A stretch of 64,000 nucleotides of DNA from Chitinophaga qingshengii (GCF_014529935.1 NZ_JACVFC010000001.1:1550001-1614000); one strand, 5' to 3'; numbered from the stretch's first letter, positions 1 to 6,958 are shown. The notes: generated by a model from the letters alone, not told the origin. A program made the numbers and translations.

Positions 1-101
1 GTGTATACTTCCGTATCTTCAGGTTTTGCTTTCTTTTCCTGTGCCTGGGCAATGAAACATCCGCCTGCCAGGAAGGCTGTTAATATGATTTTTCCTTTCA
101 T
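1..101 (-). CDS. Secreted protein, N-terminus only (runs off the left edge)
   Basis: An ATG on the minus strand at 99-101 opens a reading frame that stays open to base 1. The first 33 residues begin MKGKIILTAFLAGG and continue CFIAQAQEKKAKPEDTEVY. A basic n-region, a hydrophobic core and an AQA cleavage site make a classical Sec signal peptide; the Cys lies inside the hydrophobic stretch and is not a convincing lipobox. Everything after the signal peptide lies outside the window, so no function can be given. It shares direction with the next gene (128-427) and could be co-transcribed with it. Confidence 0.6.
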   Translation of the reverse strand, partial: MKGKIILTAFLAGGCFIAQAQEKKAKPEDTEVY

Positions 102-127
102 GTTTATTTGTTGAGTTATGTTGATGA

Positions 128-427
128 TTAATTTTTTCCGGCGCCCAGCATCTTTGTAACGAGCTGTTGCCATTCGGTTTCCAGGTCAACGACCGGACTT
201 TTTTCTCCGGCTCTGCGGTACCAGTAGTCGGCGTTCCATTGATCTCCTTCTACCCGGTGCAGATAAGCGTGAATATGGGCCGCATCATGGTCGGGCAAGT
301 CCTGTACCAGTTCATGTGCCTGGTTCCAGTCTCCTTTACCGGCGTACCACAATGCCTGCAAATACACCGTCAGCCCGTCGGGCGGGCTGGCACCGGTCAT
401 AGCAGTCATAAATGTCTGTAAATTCAT
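128..427 (-). CDS. Small conserved protein with a YWYRRAG motif
   Basis: A 99-residue protein starting MNLQTFMTAMTG. A longer frame reaches 463, but the internal ATG at 425-427 gives the natural start of the recognisable part. The sequence is helical and TPR-like: a Trp-rich centre (ALWYAGKGDWNQAHELVQ), then HIHAYLHRVEGD and YWYRRAGEKSP. I recall this combination from a widespread family of short uncharacterised bacterial proteins. No signal peptide, membrane segment or catalytic motif is visible, so it is probably cytoplasmic. A protein-interaction role is only a guess from the TPR-like look. Confidence 0.7.
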   Translation of the reverse strand: MNLQTFMTAMTGASPPDGLTVYLQALWYAGKGDWNQAHELVQDLPDHDAAHIHAYLHRVEGDQWNADYWYRRAGEKSPVVDLETEWQQLVTKMLGAGKN

Positions 428-569
428 GGTGAGTGGTTTTGTACGTGGAATTATTTTGCGCACAAGATAGCTATTAAAATGGATTGTCGCAATGCGCCCT
501 GTGAAAAGTCAGACTTACACCCCTTTAGGGTGGTAAAATGAGCGTAGGTTTGTATCAAAACCCAATACT

Positions 570-1076
570 ATGCGTCAGCAACTGATCATCGATGTAGAAA
601 ACACCCGCACCCTGTTGCTGGACACCCTGTCCACTTTTGCAGCAGCAGAAATTGACAAGCAACCATTTGAAGGCAGCTGGTCACCCGGCCAGGTAGCGGA
701 GCATATCGCGAAAGCCAGCGACTGCGCTATCGTGTATGGCAACGTAGCGCCTACCGAACGTCCGGCGGATGCACAGGTACAAGCCATCCGCGATGTGTTC
801 CTGGATTTCACACAGAAATTCTCCTCACCGGAAATGATACTGCCTACACAAACCAGCCACGAGAAAGAAGCGCTGCTAAATGATATCCGTCGCCTTTGGG
901 ATAAGCTGAAACTCGCTGCTGAAACGGTTGACCTGGAAGATACCTGCCTGGACTTTGTGGTATACGGATTTGAACCCTTCACCCGGCTGGAGTGGATTCA
1001 GTTTATCAACATCCACGCACAACGGCATGTTCACCAGTTACAAAATATCAAAACCCGGTTAATCAAAGCAGGCTAA
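570..1076 (+). CDS. DinB-superfamily protein
   Basis: 168 residues, starting MRQQLIIDVENTRTLLLDTL. The pattern is that of the DinB/YfiT four-helix fold: an N-terminal helix, a WSPGQVAEHIAKAS helix carrying the first His, and a C-terminal INIHAQRHVHQLQNIK helix that supplies further His ligands. The His triad of this family binds a divalent metal; many members are thiol transferases or have no known substrate. It is one of three DinB-type proteins in the window (see 46087-46605 and 46751-47278), but shares no operon with them. Cytoplasmic, as no signal peptide is present. Confidence 0.82.
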   Translation: MRQQLIIDVENTRTLLLDTLSTFAAAEIDKQPFEGSWSPGQVAEHIAKASDCAIVYGNVAPTERPADAQVQAIRDVFLDFTQKFSSPEMILPTQTSHEKEALLNDIRRLWDKLKLAAETVDLEDTCLDFVVYGFEPFTRLEWIQFINIHAQRHVHQLQNIKTRLIKAG

Positions 1077-1100
1077 CGCATAACGAATATACGCAGACAT

Positions 1101-1427
1101 CTAAAAACTATCGAGGGACAGGTCCGCGCAATTAGCATGGTTCAATGTATGGCTACCCAGGGTTACCAGTGGATGATCGGCCCACATTTTTAACAACAAC
1201 TGATTATCGGGAACAATACAATTCGCCCCGTTGATAAAGACGGTCACCGGTGTATGTAGAACCGTTATTTGTTGCAGCAGTTTTTCGTTGATGGCTTTCC
1301 GTTGGGCGGCAGTATAATCACCCGGTAAAGCCATCACGGGAGCGTCGTCAAGGGTGATGGCCACTTGCTTCTGCTGAGCAAAAGAGAGAAGAGGAAATAG
1401 TACGAGGGCAAACAGGAAATGTTTCAT
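1101..1427 (-). pseudogene. Truncated polysaccharide deacetylase (NodB domain)
   Basis: The frame encodes a signal peptide (MKHFLFALVLFPLLSFAQ) and the start of a NodB deacetylase domain: the metal-binding TLDDAP motif and the second motif SHTLNHANCADLS (a form of HTxxH). It stops right after SLDSF at residue 108, whereas secreted members of this family usually continue for another 150 residues or more. The missing part should hold the catalytic Arg/Asp and His motifs. The downstream DNA is already the oppositely oriented DinB gene, so the rest of the gene has been lost by deletion or rearrangement. Almost certainly non-functional. Confidence 0.75.
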
Positions 1428-1454
1428 AAACAGGAAGATAAAACATCTGCCTGG

Positions 1455-1973
1455 CTATTGCAACAACTTCTCGTATGCCCGTCTTTTAGCGCCGCGGAAA
1501 TCCACTTCGCCACAGTACACATATCCCAGCTTGTCAAAGATGCGCAACATCCCCTGGTTGTCGAAGTTGGTATCTGCCCGCAGGCTTACAATGCCCTTCG
1601 CACGGGTATATTCTTCTATGGATTTCATCATCTGCTGTGCCAGTCCCTGCCCCAGGTAATCTTCTGAAATAGCTACGCGGTGGTATACCACAAAGTCGCC
1701 GTTTGTTAACCAGGCGCCATCAATTGCTTCATACGCCGGTTCATCGTTGATCAGCAGGGCACAATATCCCACTATTGTATCTGTATCTTTATCTACCAAT
1801 ACATAACCGTAGCCATTTTCAATATCTCTGGCTACTACTTCCGGATTGGGGTATCCATCCTGCCATTGATCGCTGCCTTCGGCCTTTCTGCGGGCGATGG
1901 CTTTTTTTAAAATCTCCCAAATAGGAGCGGCATCGCCGGAAGTTGCTTGTCTGAATGCTATCTGCATGTTCAT
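1455..1973 (-). CDS. GNAT-family N-acetyltransferase
   Basis: 172 residues, MNMQIAFRQATSGDAAPIWE. The GNAT order is complete: an N-terminal strand and helix, the variable region, strand 4 (GDFVVYHRVAISEDYLGQG), the acetyl-CoA pyrophosphate loop (YLGQGLAQQMM, a form of Q/RxxGxG/A), and the C-terminal TNFDNQGMLRIFDKLGY segment typical of small-molecule acetyltransferases. It should transfer acetyl from acetyl-CoA to an amine; the substrate is not predictable. ATG codons at 1973 and 1967 both fit. It lies just outside the left boundary repeat of the CRISPR island, and a palindrome at 1988-2002 lies in its promoter region. Confidence 0.85.
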   Translation of the reverse strand: MNMQIAFRQATSGDAAPIWEILKKAIARRKAEGSDQWQDGYPNPEVVARDIENGYGYVLVDKDTDTIVGYCALLINDEPAYEAIDGAWLTNGDFVVYHRVAISEDYLGQGLAQQMMKSIEEYTRAKGIVSLRADTNFDNQGMLRIFDKLGYVYCGEVDFRGAKRRAYEKLLQ

Positions 1974-1987
1974 CTTAATTTATCACC

Positions 1988-2002
1988 GATGCAAATTGCA
2001 TC
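1988..2002. promoter_or_regulatory. 15-bp palindrome upstream of the GNAT gene
   Basis: GATGCAAATTGCATC is an inverted repeat with 7-bp arms around one central base, 15 bp upstream of the GNAT start codon. Size and place suit a dimeric repressor operator; which regulator binds it cannot be told. Confidence 0.35.
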
Positions 2003-2039
2003 AATATTACGGATTAGGAAAATGCTATTTTTTAATGGG

Positions 2040-2062
2040 AATGATCGGTAAAAACGATGGAT
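2040..2062 (+). repeat. Left copy of the 23-bp direct repeat flanking the CRISPR-Cas island
   Basis: The 23 bases from 2040 (beginning AATGATCGGTAAAAACGATG and ending GAT) recur without mismatch at 15733-15755, on the far side of the array. Nothing else of the flanks is duplicated, apart from an ACGTATAT a little further on in both places. The unit contains a short dyad, ATCG-N7-CGAT. It is either the duplicated target or att site left by insertion of the 13.7-kb locus, or a shared operator, since it lies about 100 bp upstream of cas6 here and about 77 bp upstream of a lipoprotein gene at the other end. Confidence 0.7.
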
Positions 2063-2160
2063 GAGAATATATTATAAGAAACGTATATTTACGCATTTAC
2101 AAGGAATTAACTATCTGAAAAATTTATTTCCCTAATTTTCTGCCCGGAACAAAATTGGTC

Positions 2161-2952
2161 ATGCAGCTTAAGATTACATTAAACGCACTACAACCCGGAT
2201 CTATTATCCCTATCAACTATCAATACCCACTGTCAGCAGCAATCTATCGAATCCTTTCCCGTGGCGATGCAGGTTATGCTACTTTCCTTCATGACATCGG
2301 CTACCGGAGAGCGGACTCTTTAAAGACATTCAAACTATTCACTTGCTCGGATATACAAGTACCCTTCCGCATTTACGAAGACAGGCTGGTACTGTTAAGC
2401 CAGGAAGCTACTTTTATATTTTCATTTTACCTGCCTAAAACAGCATTCACCTTTATGAAAGGGCTATTTATGCATCAGCATATGGAAATAGCCGATCATA
2501 AAAGCAAAACAACCTTTAAAGTGATCGCCGTAGAAGCGCTTCCCGACATCCCGGTTCCGAATGATGCTCAACTTCACGATATACTTCTGCAGCCGATATC
2601 TCCTATTGTGAGCGGCTATAAGGACACCAACGGTCACTACACTTTTCTTTCACCGGAAAATTCTATGTTCATCGATGCACTGATGTTTAATTGGTCGGAG
2701 AAGTATAAAACAGTCTACGAAGAAAGCAATACAACAGAAAACAGTCTTTCAGTAGTGATGTGTGATAAACCACTCAAATCAAGACTGATTTCGATTAAGG
2801 CAGGTACAAAAGAGCAAATAAGGATAAAGGGATATATGAACTTCCTGCTAAAGGCAAAAGGCGATTACAAATCCTTAAACCTGCTTGTCAATGGGGGCGT
2901 AGGCCTGTATAACAGCGTTTGTATGGGCAGTGTATTGGCCCAGATGAGTTAG
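2161..2952 (+). CDS. cas6: CRISPR-associated endoribonuclease Cas6 (type I-B)
   Basis: 263 residues. The frame is open from a TTG at 2155, but the ATG at 2161 (MQLKITLNALQPG) matches the usual Cas6 start. Cas6 cuts pre-crRNA inside each repeat and leaves an 8-nt 5' handle. The N-terminal ferredoxin-like region has the family pattern YPLSAAIYRILS followed by FLHDIGYRR; His44 is the likely catalytic His. The glycine-rich C-terminal loop is present in a divergent form (NGGVGLYNSVCMGSVLA). It opens the cas cluster and is separated from cas8b by a 372-bp gap that carries a crRNA-like element on the other strand. Length is normal for the family. Confidence 0.93.
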   Translation: MQLKITLNALQPGSIIPINYQYPLSAAIYRILSRGDAGYATFLHDIGYRRADSLKTFKLFTCSDIQVPFRIYEDRLVLLSQEATFIFSFYLPKTAFTFMKGLFMHQHMEIADHKSKTTFKVIAVEALPDIPVPNDAQLHDILLQPISPIVSGYKDTNGHYTFLSPENSMFIDALMFNWSEKYKTVYEESNTTENSLSVVMCDKPLKSRLISIKAGTKEQIRIKGYMNFLLKAKGDYKSLNLLVNGGVGLYNSVCMGSVLAQMS

Positions 2953-2962
2953 GTAAGCCTTA

Positions 2963-2981
2963 TCCTATGGTCCGATTAAAT
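2963..2981 (-). repeat. Decayed half CRISPR repeat (psi-repeat 2)
   Basis: On the minus strand TTTAATCGGACCATAGG aligns with the repeat's TATAATCAGGACCGTAATGG with a one-base gap, a two-base gap and a few substitutions. The 3' half, including the handle, is lost. It lies 30 nt after psi-repeat 1 and a few bases after the cas6 stop codon, the place expected for the 3' repeat of a CreA-type RNA. Confidence 0.6.
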
Positions 2982-3011
2982 ATAATAAAAGCGAAATATA
3001 TCTAATATTAG

Positions 3012-3041
3012 CTTTCAATACCTTTGATAAGGAAATCATAC
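3012..3041 (-). repeat. Degenerate CRISPR repeat (psi-repeat 1)
   Basis: Exact 30-nt counterpart of the array repeat, in opposite orientation to the array. The last 11 nt (GGTATTGAAAG), including the whole ATTGAAAG handle, are unchanged; the first seven differ at one base. The middle has diverged yet can form a CCTT/AAGG stem. Conservation of the two ends and of pairing, but not of the sequence between, points to selection for processing by Cas6, not for new spacer uptake. Confidence 0.8.
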
Positions 3042-3072
3042 CAAAAATAATCAATAATGAATTAAGAACGAA
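3042..3072 (-). promoter_or_regulatory. Putative promoter of the crRNA-like RNA
   Basis: On the minus strand a TATTTTTG at 3049-3042 fits the Bacteroidota -7 consensus TANNTTTG exactly. A TTCG at 3072-3069, one base off the -33 TTTG, lies 19 nt upstream, the usual spacing. Transcription would start inside the 5' part of psi-repeat 1, leaving its hairpin and handle intact. Confidence 0.55.
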
Positions 3073-3084
3073 AAATAAAAAATG

Positions 3085-3103
3085 ATATATCTAATATTAG
3101 TGA
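3085..3103 (-). promoter_or_regulatory. Self-target site of the psi-spacer, with TCA PAM-like triplet
   Basis: Bases 3085-3100 repeat exactly the first 16 nt of the psi-spacer (2996-3011), so on the minus strand both read CTAATATTAGATATAT. At the target the three bases 5' of this seed (3103-3101) read TCA, a triplet reported as a PAM for several type I-B systems; at the psi-spacer itself the neighbour is the repeat end AAG. After nt 16 the match breaks down (5 of 14). A full seed with a mismatched tail is what would permit binding without cleavage. The site lies between the guide RNA promoter and the short ORF at 3141. Confidence 0.72.
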
Positions 3104-3140
3104 GGAAAATTGTATATTCACACTAACGAGATTTTCATTT

Positions 3141-3221
3141 ATGAAAAAAAGTAACCTCGAAATTAACAAGCCGAGAGGCCCAAACCCTCCTTCATATGCA
3201 ATAATTGCGACAGAGATCTAG
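3141..3221 (+). CDS. 26-codon ORF, candidate CreT-like toxin
   Basis: ATG at 3141, TAG at 3219-3221. The peptide begins MKKSNLEINKPRGPNPP and ends SYAIIATEI. It starts 38 bp downstream of the psi-spacer self-target, the position of creT relative to the CreA site in CreTA modules. It is lysine-rich at the start and has an AGA codon at position 12; the CreT RNA of Haloarcula works by sequestering the AGA-reading tRNA, but one codon is weak evidence. It may instead be the broken start of the zinc-ribbon frame that overlaps it, or the toxin may be the RNA itself. No homologue is recognised. Confidence 0.4.
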   Translation: MKKSNLEINKPRGPNPPSYAIIATEI

Positions 3222-3274
3222 AGGAAAAGTCCTTCTGTGAGATATGTAATAATAGATCTTTTACCAGCGATTGA
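3167..3274 (+). pseudogene. Zinc-ribbon-like reading frame without a start
   Basis: In the frame one step off the 26-codon ORF, 3197-3274 reads ICNNCDRDLEEKSFCEICNN followed by RSFTSD and a stop. Two CxxC pairs 11 residues apart form a textbook Cys4 zinc ribbon. The frame has no ATG: upstream it runs only to a TAA at 3164. One single-base indel near 3190 would join it to the MKKSNLEINK start and give a roughly 44-residue zinc-ribbon protein. It is either a decayed gene or a frameshift-dependent product. Confidence 0.4.
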
Positions 3275-3324
3275 TATTATATGGACGTATTAAAAGAGAG
3301 CTACTATTCTAAACAAATACTTTC

Positions 3325-5229
3325 ATGATAAACATCCTATCTGCATTTAACAACTCTCTTGACCCTGTGTTCAAGTCATTCGGTATAAAACCCAAAGAAG
3401 GCCTCCATATCCTTTTAAAGATTCAACAGGAAGGCGGTCATCTGTTCATTGATGAAGAGGCTATAGTACAGCATGCCTTCACACGGGATACCGAAACTAC
3501 ACCCGGACAAACTGATTTTCTGAAGCGATCCGCAGCCCTCTCAAAGATGGCATGGTGTATTGATACCAATAAGTGCTTTGACTTACCGACAAAAGCCATC
3601 CATTCCTGCTCTCCATATTGTATAGCAATCAAAAGGGAGAATCTAACCGGTGGATCCAAATACCAGGCTAATAGTAAATCTCAGGTATACGAAAGAATAG
3701 ACAGCTACTTTGAAAAAGCGACTGCGCTTCTCGATTCAGACGAAGAAAGAGAAAAGGTGAATATATTTCGGCAAGCTATTAATTCAGAAGAAAAGTTTAA
3801 TCGCCTGACCAGCGGGATAACAGTTTATGAAAAATTAAAGGATACCGACTATGTTATCATCTACCTTGACGCATCACTAGATAAGTATCAGGAAACCAAC
3901 AACCGGTACTTAACAGATAAGCTCTTCAACACGAATGATTTCAATGTTGATTATCAAGGTTCAATTTATGGCACGAGCAACTACCTGAATGGTTATCCAA
4001 CCAAAAAAATGTTTCTCACCCATCAAACAGCTTACTTTGACATCGCGCAACGGATAAGTTCTTCAGAAGCCCGGGCACTTTATGAGCTGGATGATATTCT
4101 TGCCAGGAACATATTACCTAATCCATTACCGATCTTCGATCCGCAAAGCCAGCTCAAATCTTCCATAGATGATATACGTCAATCATCTATCGCACTATTC
4201 CGACGTGAAGCCGAAGATGGGAAAAGAATCGGGTTCCGCGAAATAATGGAGGAACTGTATACAAATCATGATTTAAACCTTCATAGTTATTACCTTTTAT
4301 TCTATGACAGAGGCGTCATAAAAGACTTTGATAAAGCCAGCAGTTTTGATTATTATCTACGGGACGAAAACGACAACGCCTGGTACGTTAAAGATTTCTT
4401 TAATACACGCTCTTCCTATTATATTGACAACGTGTTCCAACTCCAGGAGACAATCATACAGACAATTTTCGACAATAGTTTGGTCATGCGTACCAAAGAT
4501 GGCTCGTATAGATATCGATACTTCGACGAAATAGATCCTCAATACTGTAAATCAGCCAAAACATATTTATTAGTTATAACCTACAGGAAAGCATTTTATG
4601 ACTACATCTATAAGTCCAAACGGGAGGCAGTCACCCAACGAATGTTCGATACCATACTACAAACCAGTATACTGGAAGACATCAGGCTAGATAAGATGGA
4701 TAACGGACATCACACTGAAGAACGGAATATACGGGAAAAGATGAATATTTGGTTTAGTCTTTCCAATAAATTCAACCTATCAAACCATAAACACTCCCAC
4801 ACCATGGCCACTAAATTTTATGAACACCAGGAATTCATAAAGAAACTTGCACGTAAGGAGACAGGTATCTCATCTGATGATCAGTATGCCTATACTGTAG
4901 GACAGGTAATATACTATTTGTTGTATCAAAGCAAATCTGCAGATACCAGTCATAAAATGTTATCTCCCTTTCTCCAGCAACATTATGCAGCGAATCTTAA
5001 CAAAGCTATTTCGTTGCTCTTTAGTAAGTACGCACATGAAACTCCATCTAATAACTTTAAACATCCATTTGCGCAGCTTATGGAATACCAAACAAATACC
5101 AGTATAAATGACTTACTTCCATATATACTGGCCGGATACTTCTCGCATAACGAGCTATTTGCAGACCGTCCTGCTAAAGAATCTCTATCGGAGACTGTTG
5201 AAATAGAAAACAATCATTCTGAAAACTAA
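3325..5229 (+). CDS. cas8b: Type I-B Cascade large subunit Cas8b (Csh1)
   Basis: 634 residues, MINILSAFNNSLDPVFKSFG. Cas8b is the large Cascade subunit that reads the PAM and, in type I-B, helps recruit Cas3. The N-terminal part carries the Csh1 signature with a Cys cluster (Cys78, Cys84, Cys95, Cys99: WCIDTNKCFD and KAIHSCSPYC), probably a zinc site. The rest is the long, poorly conserved Csh1 body, with a helical C-terminal part (residues about 500-610) that corresponds to the small-subunit-like region; no separate small-subunit gene is present. The ATG overlaps the stop of a 15-codon frame (3281-3328), and cas7 follows after 14 bp, so cas8b heads the interference operon. Confidence 0.93.
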   Translation: MINILSAFNNSLDPVFKSFGIKPKEGLHILLKIQQEGGHLFIDEEAIVQHAFTRDTETTPGQTDFLKRSAALSKMAWCIDTNKCFDLPTKAIHSCSPYCIAIKRENLTGGSKYQANSKSQVYERIDSYFEKATALLDSDEEREKVNIFRQAINSEEKFNRLTSGITVYEKLKDTDYVIIYLDASLDKYQETNNRYLTDKLFNTNDFNVDYQGSIYGTSNYLNGYPTKKMFLTHQTAYFDIAQRISSSEARALYELDDILARNILPNPLPIFDPQSQLKSSIDDIRQSSIALFRREAEDGKRIGFREIMEELYTNHDLNLHSYYLLFYDRGVIKDFDKASSFDYYLRDENDNAWYVKDFFNTRSSYYIDNVFQLQETIIQTIFDNSLVMRTKDGSYRYRYFDEIDPQYCKSAKTYLLVITYRKAFYDYIYKSKREAVTQRMFDTILQTSILEDIRLDKMDNGHHTEERNIREKMNIWFSLSNKFNLSNHKHSHTMATKFYEHQEFIKKLARKETGISSDDQYAYTVGQVIYYLLYQSKSADTSHKMLSPFLQQHYAANLNKAISLLFSKYAHETPSNNFKHPFAQLMEYQTNTSINDLLPYILAGYFSHNELFADRPAKESLSETVEIENNHSEN

Positions 5230-5243
5230 ATCAACCTTATAAG

Positions 5244-6170
5244 ATGAATACCCCTTTTAGCAACCGCGTATTTGGATGCAGTATTATCAAGGCAATCAAT
5301 GCAAACTATAATGCTGATTTTTCCCATCAACCAAGAACACTGCCAGATGGCACCGTATATGCTACCGACAAGGCTATTAAATACAGCATACGAAACTATC
5401 TGTCCAAACATTACAACGACGAAAAGATATTCTATTTCAAGAGTATGAATGAAGAGATGCAACCCCGCAGTTTGGAGCAGACATATTCAAAATTTTTTGG
5501 TGAATTACCCAAAAGTGATAAAAAAGAAAACATCAAATCAAGAAAAGCGGTACTGGAAAACTTGCTCCAATGCATCGACATCCGTCTTTTTGGAGGCACT
5601 TTCGCAGCGAAAGACACCAATCTTTCTCTCCATGGCACTGTACAATTCACACACGGCGTAAACCGATTCGAGGAAAATCAGATATATTCAGAACAAATCT
5701 CTTCCCCCTTTAGAAACCCTGGTGGTGAGAACTCGATGCAAACAACCCTCGGTAATCAATTTAAGCTACGGGAGGGACATTATGTGCACCATTTTTCCAT
5801 TAACCCCCGGAACCTGGAAGAAATGAACAAACAGGTAAACCATGCAGGTCTCAGTCAAACAGACATCACAAGATTAAAAGAGGCTATGAAAAATGGGGTT
5901 ACCTATTATGACTCAGCAGCAAAGGCAGGCGTGGAAAATGAGGCATTATTGTGGGTACAGCTAAAAAATGGTTCTCAACTCGTATTACCGTCATTTGTGG
6001 AGCTGATCCATGTTAATAACAATCGAGAAATAGATCTCTCAAAGGTAGCAGCAATACTGTCCCGGGAAAATACTCAAAAAGAAATAGAGAAGATCGAAAT
6101 CTATTATAATCAGGCCACTACCAAAATCATTAATGCTCCCGCAAATATGATCCACCACGAACTTAACTAG
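5244..6170 (+). CDS. cas7: Type I-B Cascade backbone subunit Cas7 (Csh2)
   Basis: 308 residues, MNTPFSNRVFGCSIIKAINA. Cas7 polymerises along the crRNA spacer to form the Cascade backbone. Recognisable family features are the RRM-core segment CIDIRLFGGTFAAKD, the following LHGTVQFTHGVNR strand with SPFRNPGGENSMQTTLGNQF, and the YVHHFSINPRNL strand. These match the Csh2 group of I-B systems; the Cas7 of I-C (Csd2) is similar in fold but differs in sequence. It lies 14 bp after cas8b and 8 bp before cas5. Confidence 0.95.
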   Translation: MNTPFSNRVFGCSIIKAINANYNADFSHQPRTLPDGTVYATDKAIKYSIRNYLSKHYNDEKIFYFKSMNEEMQPRSLEQTYSKFFGELPKSDKKENIKSRKAVLENLLQCIDIRLFGGTFAAKDTNLSLHGTVQFTHGVNRFEENQIYSEQISSPFRNPGGENSMQTTLGNQFKLREGHYVHHFSINPRNLEEMNKQVNHAGLSQTDITRLKEAMKNGVTYYDSAAKAGVENEALLWVQLKNGSQLVLPSFVELIHVNNNREIDLSKVAAILSRENTQKEIEKIEIYYNQATTKIINAPANMIHHELN

Positions 6171-6178
6171 TTACTGAA

Positions 6179-6958
6179 ATGAATGAAAGGCTGATTTCTT
6201 TCGACCTAAAATCTGATTTCGGATTTTTTAAAAATCCTGGTCACAACGAAGGTCTTCTTCAAACATACAACATCCTGCATAAACCGGCGCTTTTGGGTAT
6301 CCTGGGTGCCATTGCTGGATTAAACGGCTATCAGAGAAAAGGTGAGCTACCGGAATATTATCTCAAGTATAAAAATATACCGGTGGGTATCCAGCCATTA
6401 AATCATAAAAATGGACTTTTTGGAAAAACGAGTGTTAAATATACAAATACTGTGGGATACGCTAACGAAGATGGTACGCTTCTAATTGAAGAATCGATGT
6501 TGGTTTCACCTGCTTTTCGTTGTTATCTTTTGTTGGATCTCGACAATCAGATAGAGGCAACCCTCTATGAAAGACTTGTCAATGAAAGCGCAACTTTCAT
6601 TCCTTACATGGGAAAAAACGAGTATCAGGCCTGGATAACGAATGTTATAACAGATTACAGGCACGAGCCGATGTTTTCCCGCGACACTTTCAGCATAGCA
6701 TCTATCTTTATTCAATCAGACAAGATACAGGCTCATCAAGCAGAGAGTATCCTTCCATTTATATTCAGCGACAACAATGCTCAACGCAGCTTCTGCCTCT
6801 TTGAAGTTCTTCCCGCCGGGTTTGATGAGCACTTAACACAGTATAGTTATAATAACTTCGTCTTCACAAACTGGCGTCTTGAATCCAGCGAGCTACCTCC
6901 TGACCTATATCAGGCTATCACATCAGATAACGAAGAAATAATCCTTCAATTATTTTAA
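6179..6958 (+). CDS. cas5: Type I-B Cascade subunit Cas5
   Basis: 259 residues, MNERLISFDLKSDFGFFKNP. Cas5 caps the 5' end of Cascade by holding the crRNA handle. The N-terminal RAMP strand (LISFDLKSDFGFFKNPG) and the Cas5b-type segment YNILHKPALLGILGAIAGLNGY are clear. The remaining two thirds are more variable, as is usual for Cas5 of I-B. The stop codon overlaps the start of cas3 by one base (TAATG), indicating translational coupling. Confidence 0.92.
   Translation: MNERLISFDLKSDFGFFKNPGHNEGLLQTYNILHKPALLGILGAIAGLNGYQRKGELPEYYLKYKNIPVGIQPLNHKNGLFGKTSVKYTNTVGYANEDGTLLIEESMLVSPAFRCYLLLDLDNQIEATLYERLVNESATFIPYMGKNEYQAWITNVITDYRHEPMFSRDTFSIASIFIQSDKIQAHQAESILPFIFSDNNAQRSFCLFEVLPAGFDEHLTQYSYNNFVFTNWRLESSELPPDLYQAITSDNEEIILQLF

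Larger units (their letters stand above)
2952..3041 (-). ncRNA. Putative crRNA-like guide RNA (CreA-like), psi-repeat / psi-spacer / psi-repeat
   Basis: Read on the minus strand this is a degenerate mini-CRISPR. The first psi-repeat (3041 to 3012) is 30 nt, the same length as the array repeat. It matches at GTAT-AT at the 5' end and GGTATTGAAAG at the 3' end, 19 of 30 in all. The changed middle still folds: CCTT-atca-AAGG replaces ACC-gtaat-GGT of the true repeat, so the Cas6 hairpin looks conserved by compensation. A psi-spacer of about 30 nt follows (3011 to 2982), then a second decayed half-repeat (2981 to 2963). Cas6 could therefore process it and Cascade could load it. Architecture and place (between cas6 and cas8b) are those of CreA, the antitoxin RNA of CreTA modules known from Haloarcula hispanica type I-B. 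Function here is inferred. Confidence 0.72.

Noticed and set aside
2996..3100. The two CTAATATTAG-containing 16-mers as a plain repressor operator pair
   Set aside because: Each contains a 10-bp palindrome, so an operator is possible, but one copy begins exactly at the psi-repeat end and the other has a PAM-like neighbour, which the guide/target reading explains better.
3281..3328. 15-codon frame (MDVLKESYYSKQILS) whose stop overlaps the cas8b start
   Set aside because: It could couple translation to cas8b, but at this length it is not distinguishable from chance.
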